Shown here one piece after another: positions 35,168 to 43,648 of a DNA stretch of 64,000 bases. The notes beneath the pieces are model-generated. The model did not search any database and had not been told where the DNA came from. It saw only the letters and a list, made by a program, of their open reading frames with translations. The stretch covers positions 1 to 64,000 of the forward strand of contig NZ_AUDC01000019.1 of the NCBI RefSeq assembly GCF_000425265.1, read 5' to 3'. The position numbers and the translations under genes were made by a program. Position 1 is the stretch's first letter. Each line of letters opens with the position of its first letter. The DNA comes from Maridesulfovibrio zosterae DSM 11974 (lineage in GTDB: Bacteria > Desulfobacterota > Desulfovibrionia > Desulfovibrionales > Desulfovibrionaceae).

Positions 35168-36568
35168 ATGACAAGACCTGTAGGTATCCTCATTGTTGAT
35201 GATGAAATTGATTTTGCATCCGGAATTGCTCGGTTGATACAGAGATTTTATCCTCATGAGGAAATTATGACTGCCAATTCCGGTAAAGATGCTTTGGATA
35301 TTCTTGATAAGAAGCCTTTCGGATTAATGATTACAGATCTTAATATGCCCGAAATGGACGGTTCACAGTTACTTAAAAAAGCAATTACTATTCGTCCCCA
35401 TCTTGGGGTGGTCATTCTGACTGCTTTTGGTACCGTTTCAACTGCAGTAGAGGCTCTTAAAGATGGTGCGTATGATTTTATTACCAAACCTGTTGAGCCG
35501 GACACTCTGCGTATTGTGGTTGAAAGGGGAGTTGAGCGAAGTCGCCTTCTTGGAGAGAACAGTCGTTTAAAAGAACAGCTTTTATTAAAAAACGGCCAGA
35601 AAGAGCTTATTGGAGACTGTCTTGCAATGCATCGGCTTAAAGAAAGAATTGCTGCTGTTGCCCAGTCAGACTATACTGTTCTTATTCGAGGAGAGTCCGG
35701 CACTGGAAAGGAACTGGTTGCGCAAACTATTCACCATCTAAGCAATAGATCAAGCAGTCAGCTCATGACTGTAAATTGTCCTGCCATATCAGATCAACTA
35801 TTGGAAAGTGAGCTTTTCGGACATGTGAAGGGAGCCTTTACCGGGGCAAACCGTAACCGTAAAGGTATATTTGTAAATGCTCACAAAGGGACTTTGCTAC
35901 TAGATGAAATAGGTGATATTTCCTCAGGAATTCAGACTAAATTACTGAGGACTCTGCAGGAAGGTGAGATTCGCCCCGTAGGTGCAAGCAACAATGTTAA
36001 AGTTGATGTACGAATTATAGCCTCGACTAACAGGAATCTTGAAGCTAAGGTAGGTGATAACAGTTTTAGAAGTGATTTGTATTATCGTTTAAATGTTCTT
36101 ACGTTGCATGTACCGACTTTAAGTGAACGAAGACAGGATATTCCTCTTCTTGCACGTCATTTTTTGATTGCAACATGCAGGGAGACCGGAGTTGATGAGA
36201 AGGAACTTTCTACTGATGCTCTTGTATATCTTTCTATGCGTAAATGGCCGGGTAATATCAGGGAATTACAAAACTTTATACGCAAGTTGACTGTTTTTAC
36301 TCCTGCACAACATATTGAAATGAATCATATTCGTATGGTTGAGTCTATAGATGGCGTGCCACAGTCTACCGAACGTGAGGTCTCATTGTATAAAGAGGCA
36401 AAAGAGAAAATTGTAGACGACTTTACCAGAACATATACTACTGAGCTCCTTAGCAGTTATAATGGTAATGTTTCGGAAGCGGCCAGGCAAAGTGGATTAT
36501 CGCGTATGGCATTGCTTAAAATTTTGAAACGTCTGGACATGGACGCTGCCGAATTCAGGAAGGATTGA
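35168..36568 (+). CDS. NtrC-type sigma-54-dependent response regulator
   Basis: 466 residues. The receiver domain (1-120) has the acidic pocket IVDDE and the phospho-acceptor Asp in LMITDLNMPEMDG. The AAA+ domain (about 140-375) has Walker A GESGTGKE, the sigma-54 contact loop GAFTGA and TLLLDEIGDI. A Fis-type helix-turn-helix ends the protein (NVSEAARQSGLSRMALLKIL). It starts at the base after the kinase stop. The nearest sigma-54 promoter is the divergent one of the YeiH operon, its probable target. Confidence 0.94.
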   Translation: MTRPVGILIVDDEIDFASGIARLIQRFYPHEEIMTANSGKDALDILDKKPFGLMITDLNMPEMDGSQLLKKAITIRPHLGVVILTAFGTVSTAVEALKDGAYDFITKPVEPDTLRIVVERGVERSRLLGENSRLKEQLLLKNGQKELIGDCLAMHRLKERIAAVAQSDYTVLIRGESGTGKELVAQTIHHLSNRSSSQLMTVNCPAISDQLLESELFGHVKGAFTGANRNRKGIFVNAHKGTLLLDEIGDISSGIQTKLLRTLQEGEIRPVGASNNVKVDVRIIASTNRNLEAKVGDNSFRSDLYYRLNVLTLHVPTLSERRQDIPLLARHFLIATCRETGVDEKELSTDALVYLSMRKWPGNIRELQNFIRKLTVFTPAQHIEMNHIRMVESIDGVPQSTEREVSLYKEAKEKIVDDFTRTYTTELLSSYNGNVSEAARQSGLSRMALLKILKRLDMDAAEFRKD

Positions 36569-36597
36569 TTAATGCAAGGTTTAAAGAAGGAGGAGGT

Positions 36598-39060
36598 ATG
36601 GAAGCTGGTAAGGTTTTAAAGTTCTGGGCTGGAAGATTGTTCGCCCCGAGGGCCTTATTGCAGCATAAGTATGAATCTTTTAAACGGCTGCTGGAACATG
36701 ATTCAAAAGCTCTTAATATTATTGCAGATCTTGAAGATGTCTTTTACGGGCGCAGGCTTGTGGATCGTCAGCAGTGTGCAGTGTTGTATAAACAGCTCTC
36801 CTCTTCTGTTTTGGGAATGATTGAGCAGCTTCAAGATATGAATCCTGTCCGGTATGGTGATTTAAGCGTAACATTTAGACAAATTCATTCGGCTGCCTTG
36901 AAAGTTATCAATGAACCGGAGTTTGATTCAAATCCACCATATATTATTTCTCTTTCTGATGCTGGAAATATGCCTCATTTATCAGGAGGAAAGGCTGGCA
37001 ATCTGGGGAAAGTTTATAATCTTGGCGATATTAATGTTCCCCCCGGATTTGTTATTACAGCCAATGCTTTTCACTATTTTATTGAATATAACGGGTTACG
37101 GGAAGAGCTTGGAAAAAGGCTCAGTCGTATGGAGGCAGGCAGACGCAGTCTGTTAGCAACACTAACTCTGGAAATTCAGGAATTTATTCTTGCAGGTGAG
37201 GTTCCGCCTGATCTTGCTGAGAGTATTGAGCAATCTGTTTTAAAGTATGTTGGAGATGCTGATTTTCTGGCTGTACGTTCCAGTGCTCTGGCAGAAGACA
37301 GTGAAATTTCTTTTGCCGGACAATATGCCAGTGAACTTAATCTTACTCCTGACGAAGTTTTGGATGGTTATAAACGTGTCCTTGCCGGTAAGTACTGTCC
37401 CCGTGCAGTCTCATATCGTATTTCCAATGGATTAACTGATAATGATACTGCAATGGCTGTTCTGGTCATCCCTATGATTGATGCCCGTAGTGCCGGAGTT
37501 ATTTATTCTGTTGATCCAGATTGCATGAATCGTGATTCTGTCGGTATATATGGGGTTAGCGGCTTAGGTAACTCTCTTGTTGATGGGAGTGTTGTTCCTG
37601 CCAAGGCTTCACTTTACCGTAAAGATGTTCCTAGTCTGATCAATGAATGCTCTTTTGATTCAGAAAATCTTCCTGATGAGCAAATGCTTGTGAGGTTGGC
37701 TCGTTGCGCTATGCGGCTTGAAGATCATTTCGAATGTGCTCAGGATGTGGAATGGGCCGTTGATCAGGATGGAGATTTTCATATTTTACAGACTCGTCCC
37801 TTACAACGAGAGCATTCTAAAGCCGCAGTCGTACATGGTCCTATTCCGGCAATGCCTTTTATGGAAGGCCTTGAGCGGGCATCATCAGGGGCTGGATGCG
37901 GCGAAATTCATTTTGCCCGTACCGGAGAGGAGATAGCCCGTATTCCAGAAGGATCGGTTATTATTACACCGACATTAAAACCTTCTCTACTGACTTTCGC
38001 CGGAAATATTAACGCAGTGCTGTCTGCTACGGGCAGCAGGGCCAGCCATTTTGCATCTGTTGCTCGTGAGCTTGGTATTCCGGTACTGGTCGGAGATGTA
38101 ATGGATCGTTATACTCAGGGCCAACTGGTAACTGTCGATGGCATGGAAGGAGCTGTTTATGAGGGATGTGTGGAGGATGTTCTAACCCGCTCATTCGGTA
38201 GTGCAGATGTCTCTTCCAGAGTTCTTGATTTGTATAAAAATATAATCCCTCATACCGTGAAGTTAACTTTAACTGACCCGCAGGACTCTGGTTTTACTCC
38301 TCAGGGATGCAAATCGATGCATGATGTAATTCGGTTTTGCCATGAGAGTTCCGTTAGTGAAATGTTTTCACTTGTTGATAAACGGGGATTGGGCATGGGA
38401 ACATCCAAGCTGCTTGAAACAGGACTGCCACTTGTTATTTATGTAATCGACCTGGATGGTGGACTTGTTTCCGGGATTGAAAAAAAGAAAAAAATTGTAT
38501 CGTCTGAAGTTAGTTGTGAACCTATGCTTTCATTACTGAAAGGGCTTTCCGATGAGCGTGTTCCCTGGTCAGAGGAATTGACCCACGTGGATTGGGATGA
38601 ATTTGATCGTATGTCTGCCGGTATTTTTAGTAAAGATTCTAAAATTCTTGCAAGCTATGGTGTGCTGGCCAAAGATTATATGCACCTCCTGATTAGGTTT
38701 GGATATCATTTGTCAGAAGTAGATTCACTTTGCGGACCTGATGCAGGGCAGAACTACATTAAATTTCGTTTCAAAGGTGGCGGCGCAGGGATTGATAATC
38801 GTTTGCTTCGTATTGAGTTTATCCGGCTGGTTCTTGAACATTATGGTTTTGAAACGACTGTTCATGGGGATATGCTGGATGGATTAAGCTCACGCCTGCC
38901 TGCCGAAGATACCACGGCACAATTGGCAATGCTTGGATATCTGATGGCAGTGACCAGACTGATGGACATGCGTATGACAGATGAAGAGCAGATTACAGTA
39001 GAAGTTGCGAAGTTTATTGAAGAAGCGGAGCATATTTATGACAGAGCAGGCAAAGAATAA
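36598..39060 (+). CDS. PEP-synthase-like phosphotransferase lacking the PEP-binding barrel
   Basis: 820 residues from ATG 36598, just after GGAGGAGG. The ATP-grasp half (about 105-430) has GGKAGNLGKV, VPPGFVITANAF, FLAVRSSALAEDSEISFAGQY and DVEWAVDQDGDFHILQTRP. The swivelling phosphohistidine domain (about 440-545) has the catalytic His in SATGSRASHFASVAREL. In PEP synthase a TIM barrel for PEP/pyruvate would follow; here there are about 280 residues of unrecognised sequence, so the acceptor is probably something else. It is cotranscribed with the kinase and regulator and overlaps the phosphatase gene. Confidence 0.85.
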   Translation: MEAGKVLKFWAGRLFAPRALLQHKYESFKRLLEHDSKALNIIADLEDVFYGRRLVDRQQCAVLYKQLSSSVLGMIEQLQDMNPVRYGDLSVTFRQIHSAALKVINEPEFDSNPPYIISLSDAGNMPHLSGGKAGNLGKVYNLGDINVPPGFVITANAFHYFIEYNGLREELGKRLSRMEAGRRSLLATLTLEIQEFILAGEVPPDLAESIEQSVLKYVGDADFLAVRSSALAEDSEISFAGQYASELNLTPDEVLDGYKRVLAGKYCPRAVSYRISNGLTDNDTAMAVLVIPMIDARSAGVIYSVDPDCMNRDSVGIYGVSGLGNSLVDGSVVPAKASLYRKDVPSLINECSFDSENLPDEQMLVRLARCAMRLEDHFECAQDVEWAVDQDGDFHILQTRPLQREHSKAAVVHGPIPAMPFMEGLERASSGAGCGEIHFARTGEEIARIPEGSVIITPTLKPSLLTFAGNINAVLSATGSRASHFASVARELGIPVLVGDVMDRYTQGQLVTVDGMEGAVYEGCVEDVLTRSFGSADVSSRVLDLYKNIIPHTVKLTLTDPQDSGFTPQGCKSMHDVIRFCHESSVSEMFSLVDKRGLGMGTSKLLETGLPLVIYVIDLDGGLVSGIEKKKKIVSSEVSCEPMLSLLKGLSDERVPWSEELTHVDWDEFDRMSAGIFSKDSKILASYGVLAKDYMHLLIRFGYHLSEVDSLCGPDAGQNYIKFRFKGGGAGIDNRLLRIEFIRLVLEHYGFETTVHGDMLDGLSSRLPAEDTTAQLAMLGYLMAVTRLMDMRMTDEEQITVEVAKFIEEAEHIYDRAGKE

Positions 39061-40120
39061 AGCATATAACCTGACTTGGGTAACTGATCAGTTGGCGGTC
39101 GGTTGCGCACCTATGAGCCATGCTCAACTCGAATCCATTCGGGAGCAGGGGGTGGATGCTATTGTCAATCTTTGTGGAGAGTTCTGTGATTTGCATGAAA
39201 TTGAACGTAATTCAGGATTTGACGTGCATTATCTGCCGCTGGAGGATGAAGAAGCTCCTGAATTGATTGATCTTGAGAATGCGCTGGAATGGATGGATGA
39301 AGCTATTTATTTAGGTAAAAAAGTGCTTATCCACTGTCGTCATGGCATCGGTCGTACAGGAACAGTTTTAAATGCATACCTTTTGCGTCGAGGTTTGGGG
39401 CATAAACTTGCATGGCGTAAAATGAAAAGATTGCGTTCAAAACCTGCGAATTTTGCTCAATGGTGGACTATCCGTAAATATGGACGCAAGAGTGGTAAGT
39501 TAACAGCGCGTGCCCCTTGTTTAGAATTTAGAAGATTAGTTGATTTGACTCCTTTTTTTAATGATTACTTTAAATTGGTGGAAGAGGTTGAAGAACGGGC
39601 TGAGAATTCTGGGAAACGAACTTTATGCGGGCTTGACCATGATCGCTGTTGCCAGACTCCGGTTAGCCTCAGTCTTGCAGAAGCCTTGCATATTAGTAGG
39701 CGTATAAATTTAGAACTTACCCACGAAGAGCGTTTAACTGTTATTGAAAAAGCTGTTGAGACCTCGCGCGCTGAACGCAAAGCAGCAAGAGAATTGAAGG
39801 CAGAAGGAAGTAGCGGGTATTGTTTGTCCGGTACAGGTGGTACATGTCCTTTGTCACAGGACCATAAGTGTATTTTATTTGATTTTAGGCCATTGCAATG
39901 TCGTGCCTTTGGTCTTGATATCTCTGAGGATGGCAAGCTTTGGCATAACGAACTTATCCCGACGCTGGATAAAATTTCATTTGAAATCTGGTTCGCTTAT
40001 ACAGGGGTATTGTATGATGAGGCTATGCCTACTTTTTCTTTGCCTGATGTTGTTTCCGGCAAATTTATTGAACAGCTTTTCAAGCTGATGATGACCCAAG
40101 GTTTGGGTGATGATTATTAA
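39038..40120 (+). CDS. dual-specificity phosphatase fused to a YkgJ-like cysteine-cluster domain
   Basis: 360 residues from ATG 39038, overlapping the previous gene by 23 bp. The N-terminal half (about 5-150) is a protein-tyrosine/dual-specificity phosphatase with the P-loop HCRHGIGRTG and the general-acid loop LPLEDEEAPE. The C-terminal half has Cys-rich stretches LCGLDHDRCCQTP, GYCLSGTGGTCPL and RPLQCRAFG that match the YkgJ/CxxCxxCC metal-cluster family. The fusion suggests a phosphatase controlled by, or acting on, a metal or Fe-S state. It may oppose the adjoining phosphotransferase. Confidence 0.85.
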   Translation: MTEQAKNKAYNLTWVTDQLAVGCAPMSHAQLESIREQGVDAIVNLCGEFCDLHEIERNSGFDVHYLPLEDEEAPELIDLENALEWMDEAIYLGKKVLIHCRHGIGRTGTVLNAYLLRRGLGHKLAWRKMKRLRSKPANFAQWWTIRKYGRKSGKLTARAPCLEFRRLVDLTPFFNDYFKLVEEVEERAENSGKRTLCGLDHDRCCQTPVSLSLAEALHISRRINLELTHEERLTVIEKAVETSRAERKAARELKAEGSSGYCLSGTGGTCPLSQDHKCILFDFRPLQCRAFGLDISEDGKLWHNELIPTLDKISFEIWFAYTGVLYDEAMPTFSLPDVVSGKFIEQLFKLMMTQGLGDDY

Positions 40121-40152
40121 ATATTAGGTCTGTGCTAATTAATTTTAAATTT

Positions 40153-40599
40153 TTATAAATGGCGTGTCAGATATTTATCAAGTTGATTGGTAAAATTTTG
40201 TCTGTCTTTGGGGCTGAATGCTGCAGGGCCACCGGAAACAGATCCTGCACTACGCAGTTCTTCCATAAGATTACGCATACTGAGAATGCCTTTGATGTTG
40301 TCTATTGTATATAGTTCTCCACGGGGGTTGAGTCCCGTAGCCCCTTTATCAACAATTTTATCTGCCAACGGAATATCAGCAGTAATTACCAGATCTCCGG
40401 GATTGCACAACTCTACAATTTCATTATCCGCTACATTAAATCCAGCTGAAACTTTAATTGTATTAATGAAAGTTGAGCTGGGAACAGAAAGGTATTGATT
40501 GGCAACAAGTGTTGTTTTTACTTCTCGGCGTATGGCAGTTTTAAACAAAATCTCTTTAACTGCCTTGGGGCAGGCATCAGCATCGACCCATATCTGCAT
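40153..40599 (-). CDS. YaiI/YqxD (UPF0178) family protein
   Basis: 148 residues. The N-terminal IWVDADACPKAVKEIL and the central LVITADIPLADKIVDKGATGLNPRGELY are the two signatures of UPF0178, a PIN-like fold with conserved acidic residues that suggest a nuclease. No activity is established. It is a single gene on the minus strand, convergent with the phosphatase gene 33 bp away. Confidence 0.88.
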   Translation of the reverse strand: MQIWVDADACPKAVKEILFKTAIRREVKTTLVANQYLSVPSSTFINTIKVSAGFNVADNEIVELCNPGDLVITADIPLADKIVDKGATGLNPRGELYTIDNIKGILSMRNLMEELRSAGSVSGGPAAFSPKDRQNFTNQLDKYLTRHL

Positions 40600-40700
40600 A
40601 TTAAATTCCCATATTGTTTTTTATAATCAGCTGTCGCACTTATAGAAGGTGCTGACAGAAAATGCAAATTTGATTTCTCAGAATTTATAAGCCCTGCTTA

Positions 40701-41030
40701 TCAGCAGGGAGTGGAAATTGCTTGGCGCAGGTCATTAATTATTGCGATTTGTTCTTTTTCTTCTTCAGCAAGAAGTATATATGTGCAGTTCCAGCATTCT
40801 TCAGTTACACAATCCTGTTGTGACGGTGAGGCCAGTTCCCGTTTGAGATTATCCGTTCTGCCGATGTAGAGAGCGTGTGATTCAAATCCGGCAAGATGTC
40901 CACGCGGGTGTGTGTATGCAAGTATAAATAATCCTCCTTTTTTAGGGAAATCAGCTGATTTTTTATTTATAATGAAATTGTAGTCTTTTCCTGATTGTCC
41001 TTTGAAAATCCATTCTTTTTGTCTGAACAT
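40701..41030 (-). CDS. GIY-YIG-like small protein
   Basis: 109 residues with AAGGA before the ATG. GGLFILAYTHPRG and ALYIGRTDNLKREL resemble the two strands of the GIY-YIG nuclease fold. The usual catalytic Arg position follows YIG as GRTDN, but the Glu and the second half of the domain are short. It may be a reduced or inactive nuclease-like protein. It has no operon partner. Confidence 0.6.
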   Translation of the reverse strand: MFRQKEWIFKGQSGKDYNFIINKKSADFPKKGGLFILAYTHPRGHLAGFESHALYIGRTDNLKRELASPSQQDCVTEECWNCTYILLAEEEKEQIAIINDLRQAISTPC

Positions 41031-41406
41031 TCAATTTCCTTATTGAAATATTTATATTTATTTATGTTAAAACTTGCGTGGCTGATAGGCAGAGCTGATC
41101 AGTTAATATTTTTGCATAATTCAGGCAAGGGTGAGTATCGGTTAAAGTATGAAATCTATAGAATAATTATTCAACAAATTGATTAATAACCATGTTCTCA
41201 ATCAATAAAAGTTAAAATTATTAAAAGTATAAATTAAAGATAAAGTTAGTTTTATGTGTTTAACTGTTCAAGTTTATTGTATTTAAGTTGTTTTGTATTA
41301 TTTTTGTTCCAAATCAAGCGCAATCCCGCCTTCATTGACCACTTTTATATACTGGCTTTAATTATGTCAAAAGTGACGCAATTAAAGTTTAGCTTATGGA
41401 GAAATC
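41031..41406. promoter_or_regulatory. 376-bp AT-rich gap upstream of the FmdE-like gene
   Basis: This spacer separates the divergent GIY-YIG-like and FmdE-like genes. It is AT-rich. No conserved open frame, RNA gene or sigma-54 element was found. The right end has the ribosome site GGAGAAATC for the next gene. A TGGC...TGTCA stretch near 41353 resembles a -24/-12 element but does not fit it. Confidence 0.4.
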
Positions 41407-43089
41407 ATGAATCTTGAGTCTACCATTAATCTCGTTGATAAAAAAACTGAATATGACGATTCCATTGGTCCCTATTCGTACGATGAGTTCATAGAAGCTG
41501 CCCGCAGATTTCACGGCAGTCCGGCTCCTGGCCTTATTCTTGGCGGATACATGCTTGAAGAAGCCAGACGGCATCTTCCTGAAGGGACTCTGTTCGATGC
41601 TATTTCAGAGACGTCATGGTGCTTGCCTGATGCTGTACAGATGTTGACATTTTGCAGCATAGGCAACGGCTGGCTCAAGGTTAAGAATCTTGGTGTTTAT
41701 GCGCTATCTCTTTATGACAAATATACTGGAGAGGGAGTGCGTATTCGCGTTGATCCTAAAAAATTGGATGAATGGCCGGAGGTGAAGTCATGGTTCTTAA
41801 AAAAGAAACCTAAAAAAGATCAGGATTCGGTTAAACTGCATGCTGAGATCCGTGAAGCAGGTGCTTCGTTTTGTTCCATAGAAGCTATTCAGATTAAACC
41901 GGAAGCGATGATTAAACGCAGTAAGGGGGGGATAACCATCTGTCCTATTTGCGGTGATGCTTATCCCGGCTCTTTTGGAGCAATCTGCCGTACCTGTCAG
42001 GGGGAAGGACCATATTTAAGTATCAAGGCAACCGCAGCAATTAATCCTGTTCCAGAAGGATTGAAAGTCGTTCCTATCAGTGAAGCAGAGGGAAAGACAG
42101 CAGTTCATGATATGACCCGTATTGTTCCCGGTAAGTATAAAGATCCTGAGTTCAGTAAGGATCATGATTTCAGTGCAAGCGATATCTGTCGACTGCAGCT
42201 CATCGGCAAAAATCATATTTATGTGGACGAAGGAGATATCCCCGATGGCGAGTGGGTTCATGAGAATGAGGCTGCGGAGACATTTGGACGGATTATGTCT
42301 GGTAGTGGCGTTGTTGCTGAAGGCAAGCCTAAGGAAGGCAAAGTTACACTTAGAGCTGATCATGATGGTGTGCTTGTCTCTGACCTTGAAATGATGAATC
42401 GTTTTAATTTTATACCTGATGTTATGGTTGCGGCCCGCAAAAGCGGGACATTGATAAAAAAAGGTGCCCGTATTGCCGGAACACGGGCAATCCCACTTTA
42501 TCTGTCACGTGAAAATTTCTCCCGGGCTGTTTCTTCTCTTAATGGCGATCCTCTCTTTAAAATACTTCCGCTAACCAAGAAAAAAGTCGGCGTGCTGATT
42601 ACTGGAGATGAAGTCTTTAATGGGCTGATTGAAGATAAATTTGGTGCTGTCATCACTGCAAAGGTTCAGGCGCTAGGCAGTGAAGTCGTTCGCACTGTAA
42701 TCGGGCCGGACGATCGTGAGCATATACGTGATGCTGCTTTATCCTTGATGAGCGAAGGTTGTGATCTGCTTATCACAACCGCCGGTATGTCAGTTGATCC
42801 TGATGACGTGACCAGACACGGCCTGGTGGATGCCGGAGTTACTGACCTTCTTTATGGTGCTCCTGTTCTGCCCGGCACTATGTTGCTGCTCGCTAAGGCT
42901 GGTGACACCCGTATAATAGGGGTTCCTGCCTGCGCTCTGTTTTTTAAAACTACAAGTCTAGACCTTGTACTTCCCCGGGTTCTGGCCGGACAGAATATAA
43001 GCCGGAAAGATCTCGTTGCTATGGCTGATGGTGGTTACTGTATGGAATGTAAAACCTGCACTTTCCCTAAATGTCCCTTCGGGAAATAG
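41407..43089 (+). CDS. FmdE-like domain fused to a MoeA/MogA-type molybdopterin-binding domain
   Basis: 560 residues. The N-terminal 200 residues resemble FmdE (FHGSPAPGLILGGYM, AISETSWCLPDAVQ, a TIGNGWLKV-like segment) and carry a zinc ribbon (CPICGDAYPG, CRTCQG). The C-terminal 330 residues contain a MoCF-biosynthesis fold (VGVLITGDEVFNGLIED, DLLITTAGMSVDPDDV, LPGTMLLLAKAGDTRIIGVP). The tail has further Cys pairs (CMECKTCTFPKCPFG). It probably binds or inserts molybdenum or tungsten cofactor. It precedes a ModE-like regulator and formate dehydrogenase, which supports a cofactor role. Confidence 0.82.
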   Translation: MNLESTINLVDKKTEYDDSIGPYSYDEFIEAARRFHGSPAPGLILGGYMLEEARRHLPEGTLFDAISETSWCLPDAVQMLTFCSIGNGWLKVKNLGVYALSLYDKYTGEGVRIRVDPKKLDEWPEVKSWFLKKKPKKDQDSVKLHAEIREAGASFCSIEAIQIKPEAMIKRSKGGITICPICGDAYPGSFGAICRTCQGEGPYLSIKATAAINPVPEGLKVVPISEAEGKTAVHDMTRIVPGKYKDPEFSKDHDFSASDICRLQLIGKNHIYVDEGDIPDGEWVHENEAAETFGRIMSGSGVVAEGKPKEGKVTLRADHDGVLVSDLEMMNRFNFIPDVMVAARKSGTLIKKGARIAGTRAIPLYLSRENFSRAVSSLNGDPLFKILPLTKKKVGVLITGDEVFNGLIEDKFGAVITAKVQALGSEVVRTVIGPDDREHIRDAALSLMSEGCDLLITTAGMSVDPDDVTRHGLVDAGVTDLLYGAPVLPGTMLLLAKAGDTRIIGVPACALFFKTTSLDLVLPRVLAGQNISRKDLVAMADGGYCMECKTCTFPKCPFGK

Positions 43090-43099
43090 GAGAATGATA

Positions 43100-43519
43100 A
43101 TGCATGAAAATTTCGACCCGCCGGAACAGGTGACAACTGCGGCTTTGGCGGAAATAGAAGGGCATAGTCCAACAATACGGTTGCATTTATGGCTTGAAGG
43201 GGGGGAGGGGGTTTTTTTTGGTTATGGCAGACTTCTGCTGCTTGATCGCATTGAAACATGCGGTTCGCTTAAAAAAGCCTCTGAAGAATTAGGCATGTCC
43301 TACCGTGCCGCATGGGGAAAGATTAAGCAATCCGAAAAAGTATTGGGATTTAGCCTTATTGAAAGAGTCGGAAGCAGACGTAGCGGTTATCGGCTGACAG
43401 ATGCTGGAAGGTTGGTGCGGGACAAATATCTTGAGTGGTTCAGTAAAGTTGAAAGCGATGCCCGTGCCCGTGCTGATGAAATCTTTTCGTGGCGTTCGAA
43501 GAGTTTCGGGGAAAACTAA
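43100..43519 (+). CDS. ModE-type (LysR-like HTH) molybdate regulator, DNA-binding domain only
   Basis: 139 residues. The winged helix-turn-helix (about 45-115) reads GRLLLLDRIETCGSLKKASEELGMSYRAAWGKIKQSEK, split as in ModE N-terminal domains. No C-terminal molybdate-binding (MOP) domains follow. The start ATG 43100 has AGGAG seven bases before it. It lies 10 bp after the FmdE-like gene and 130 bp before fdhA, so it may control molybdenum-enzyme genes here. Confidence 0.85.
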   Translation: MHENFDPPEQVTTAALAEIEGHSPTIRLHLWLEGGEGVFFGYGRLLLLDRIETCGSLKKASEELGMSYRAAWGKIKQSEKVLGFSLIERVGSRRSGYRLTDAGRLVRDKYLEWFSKVESDARARADEIFSWRSKSFGEN

Positions 43520-43648
43520 GTTTAATTGTGTTATCTATAACATATTTAAATAGTGTGTTTTATCTTCTTGGTGTTATTCTGTGTAGTGGTTGAAATAACT
43601 GTCAGGCGTTTTTTGCTTAATTCACCTGATATAACGAAGGAGGATCCC

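Noticed and set aside
40995-41186. Plus-strand 63-codon frame in the gap before the FmdE-like gene
   Set aside because: It starts antisense within the GIY-YIG-like gene, has no ribosome site and a composition that follows the AT-rich spacer.
43595-43615. Possible sigma-54 promoter before fdhA (GGCGTTTTTTGC)
   Set aside because: The distance between GG and GC is eight, not ten, and the -24 block is poor.
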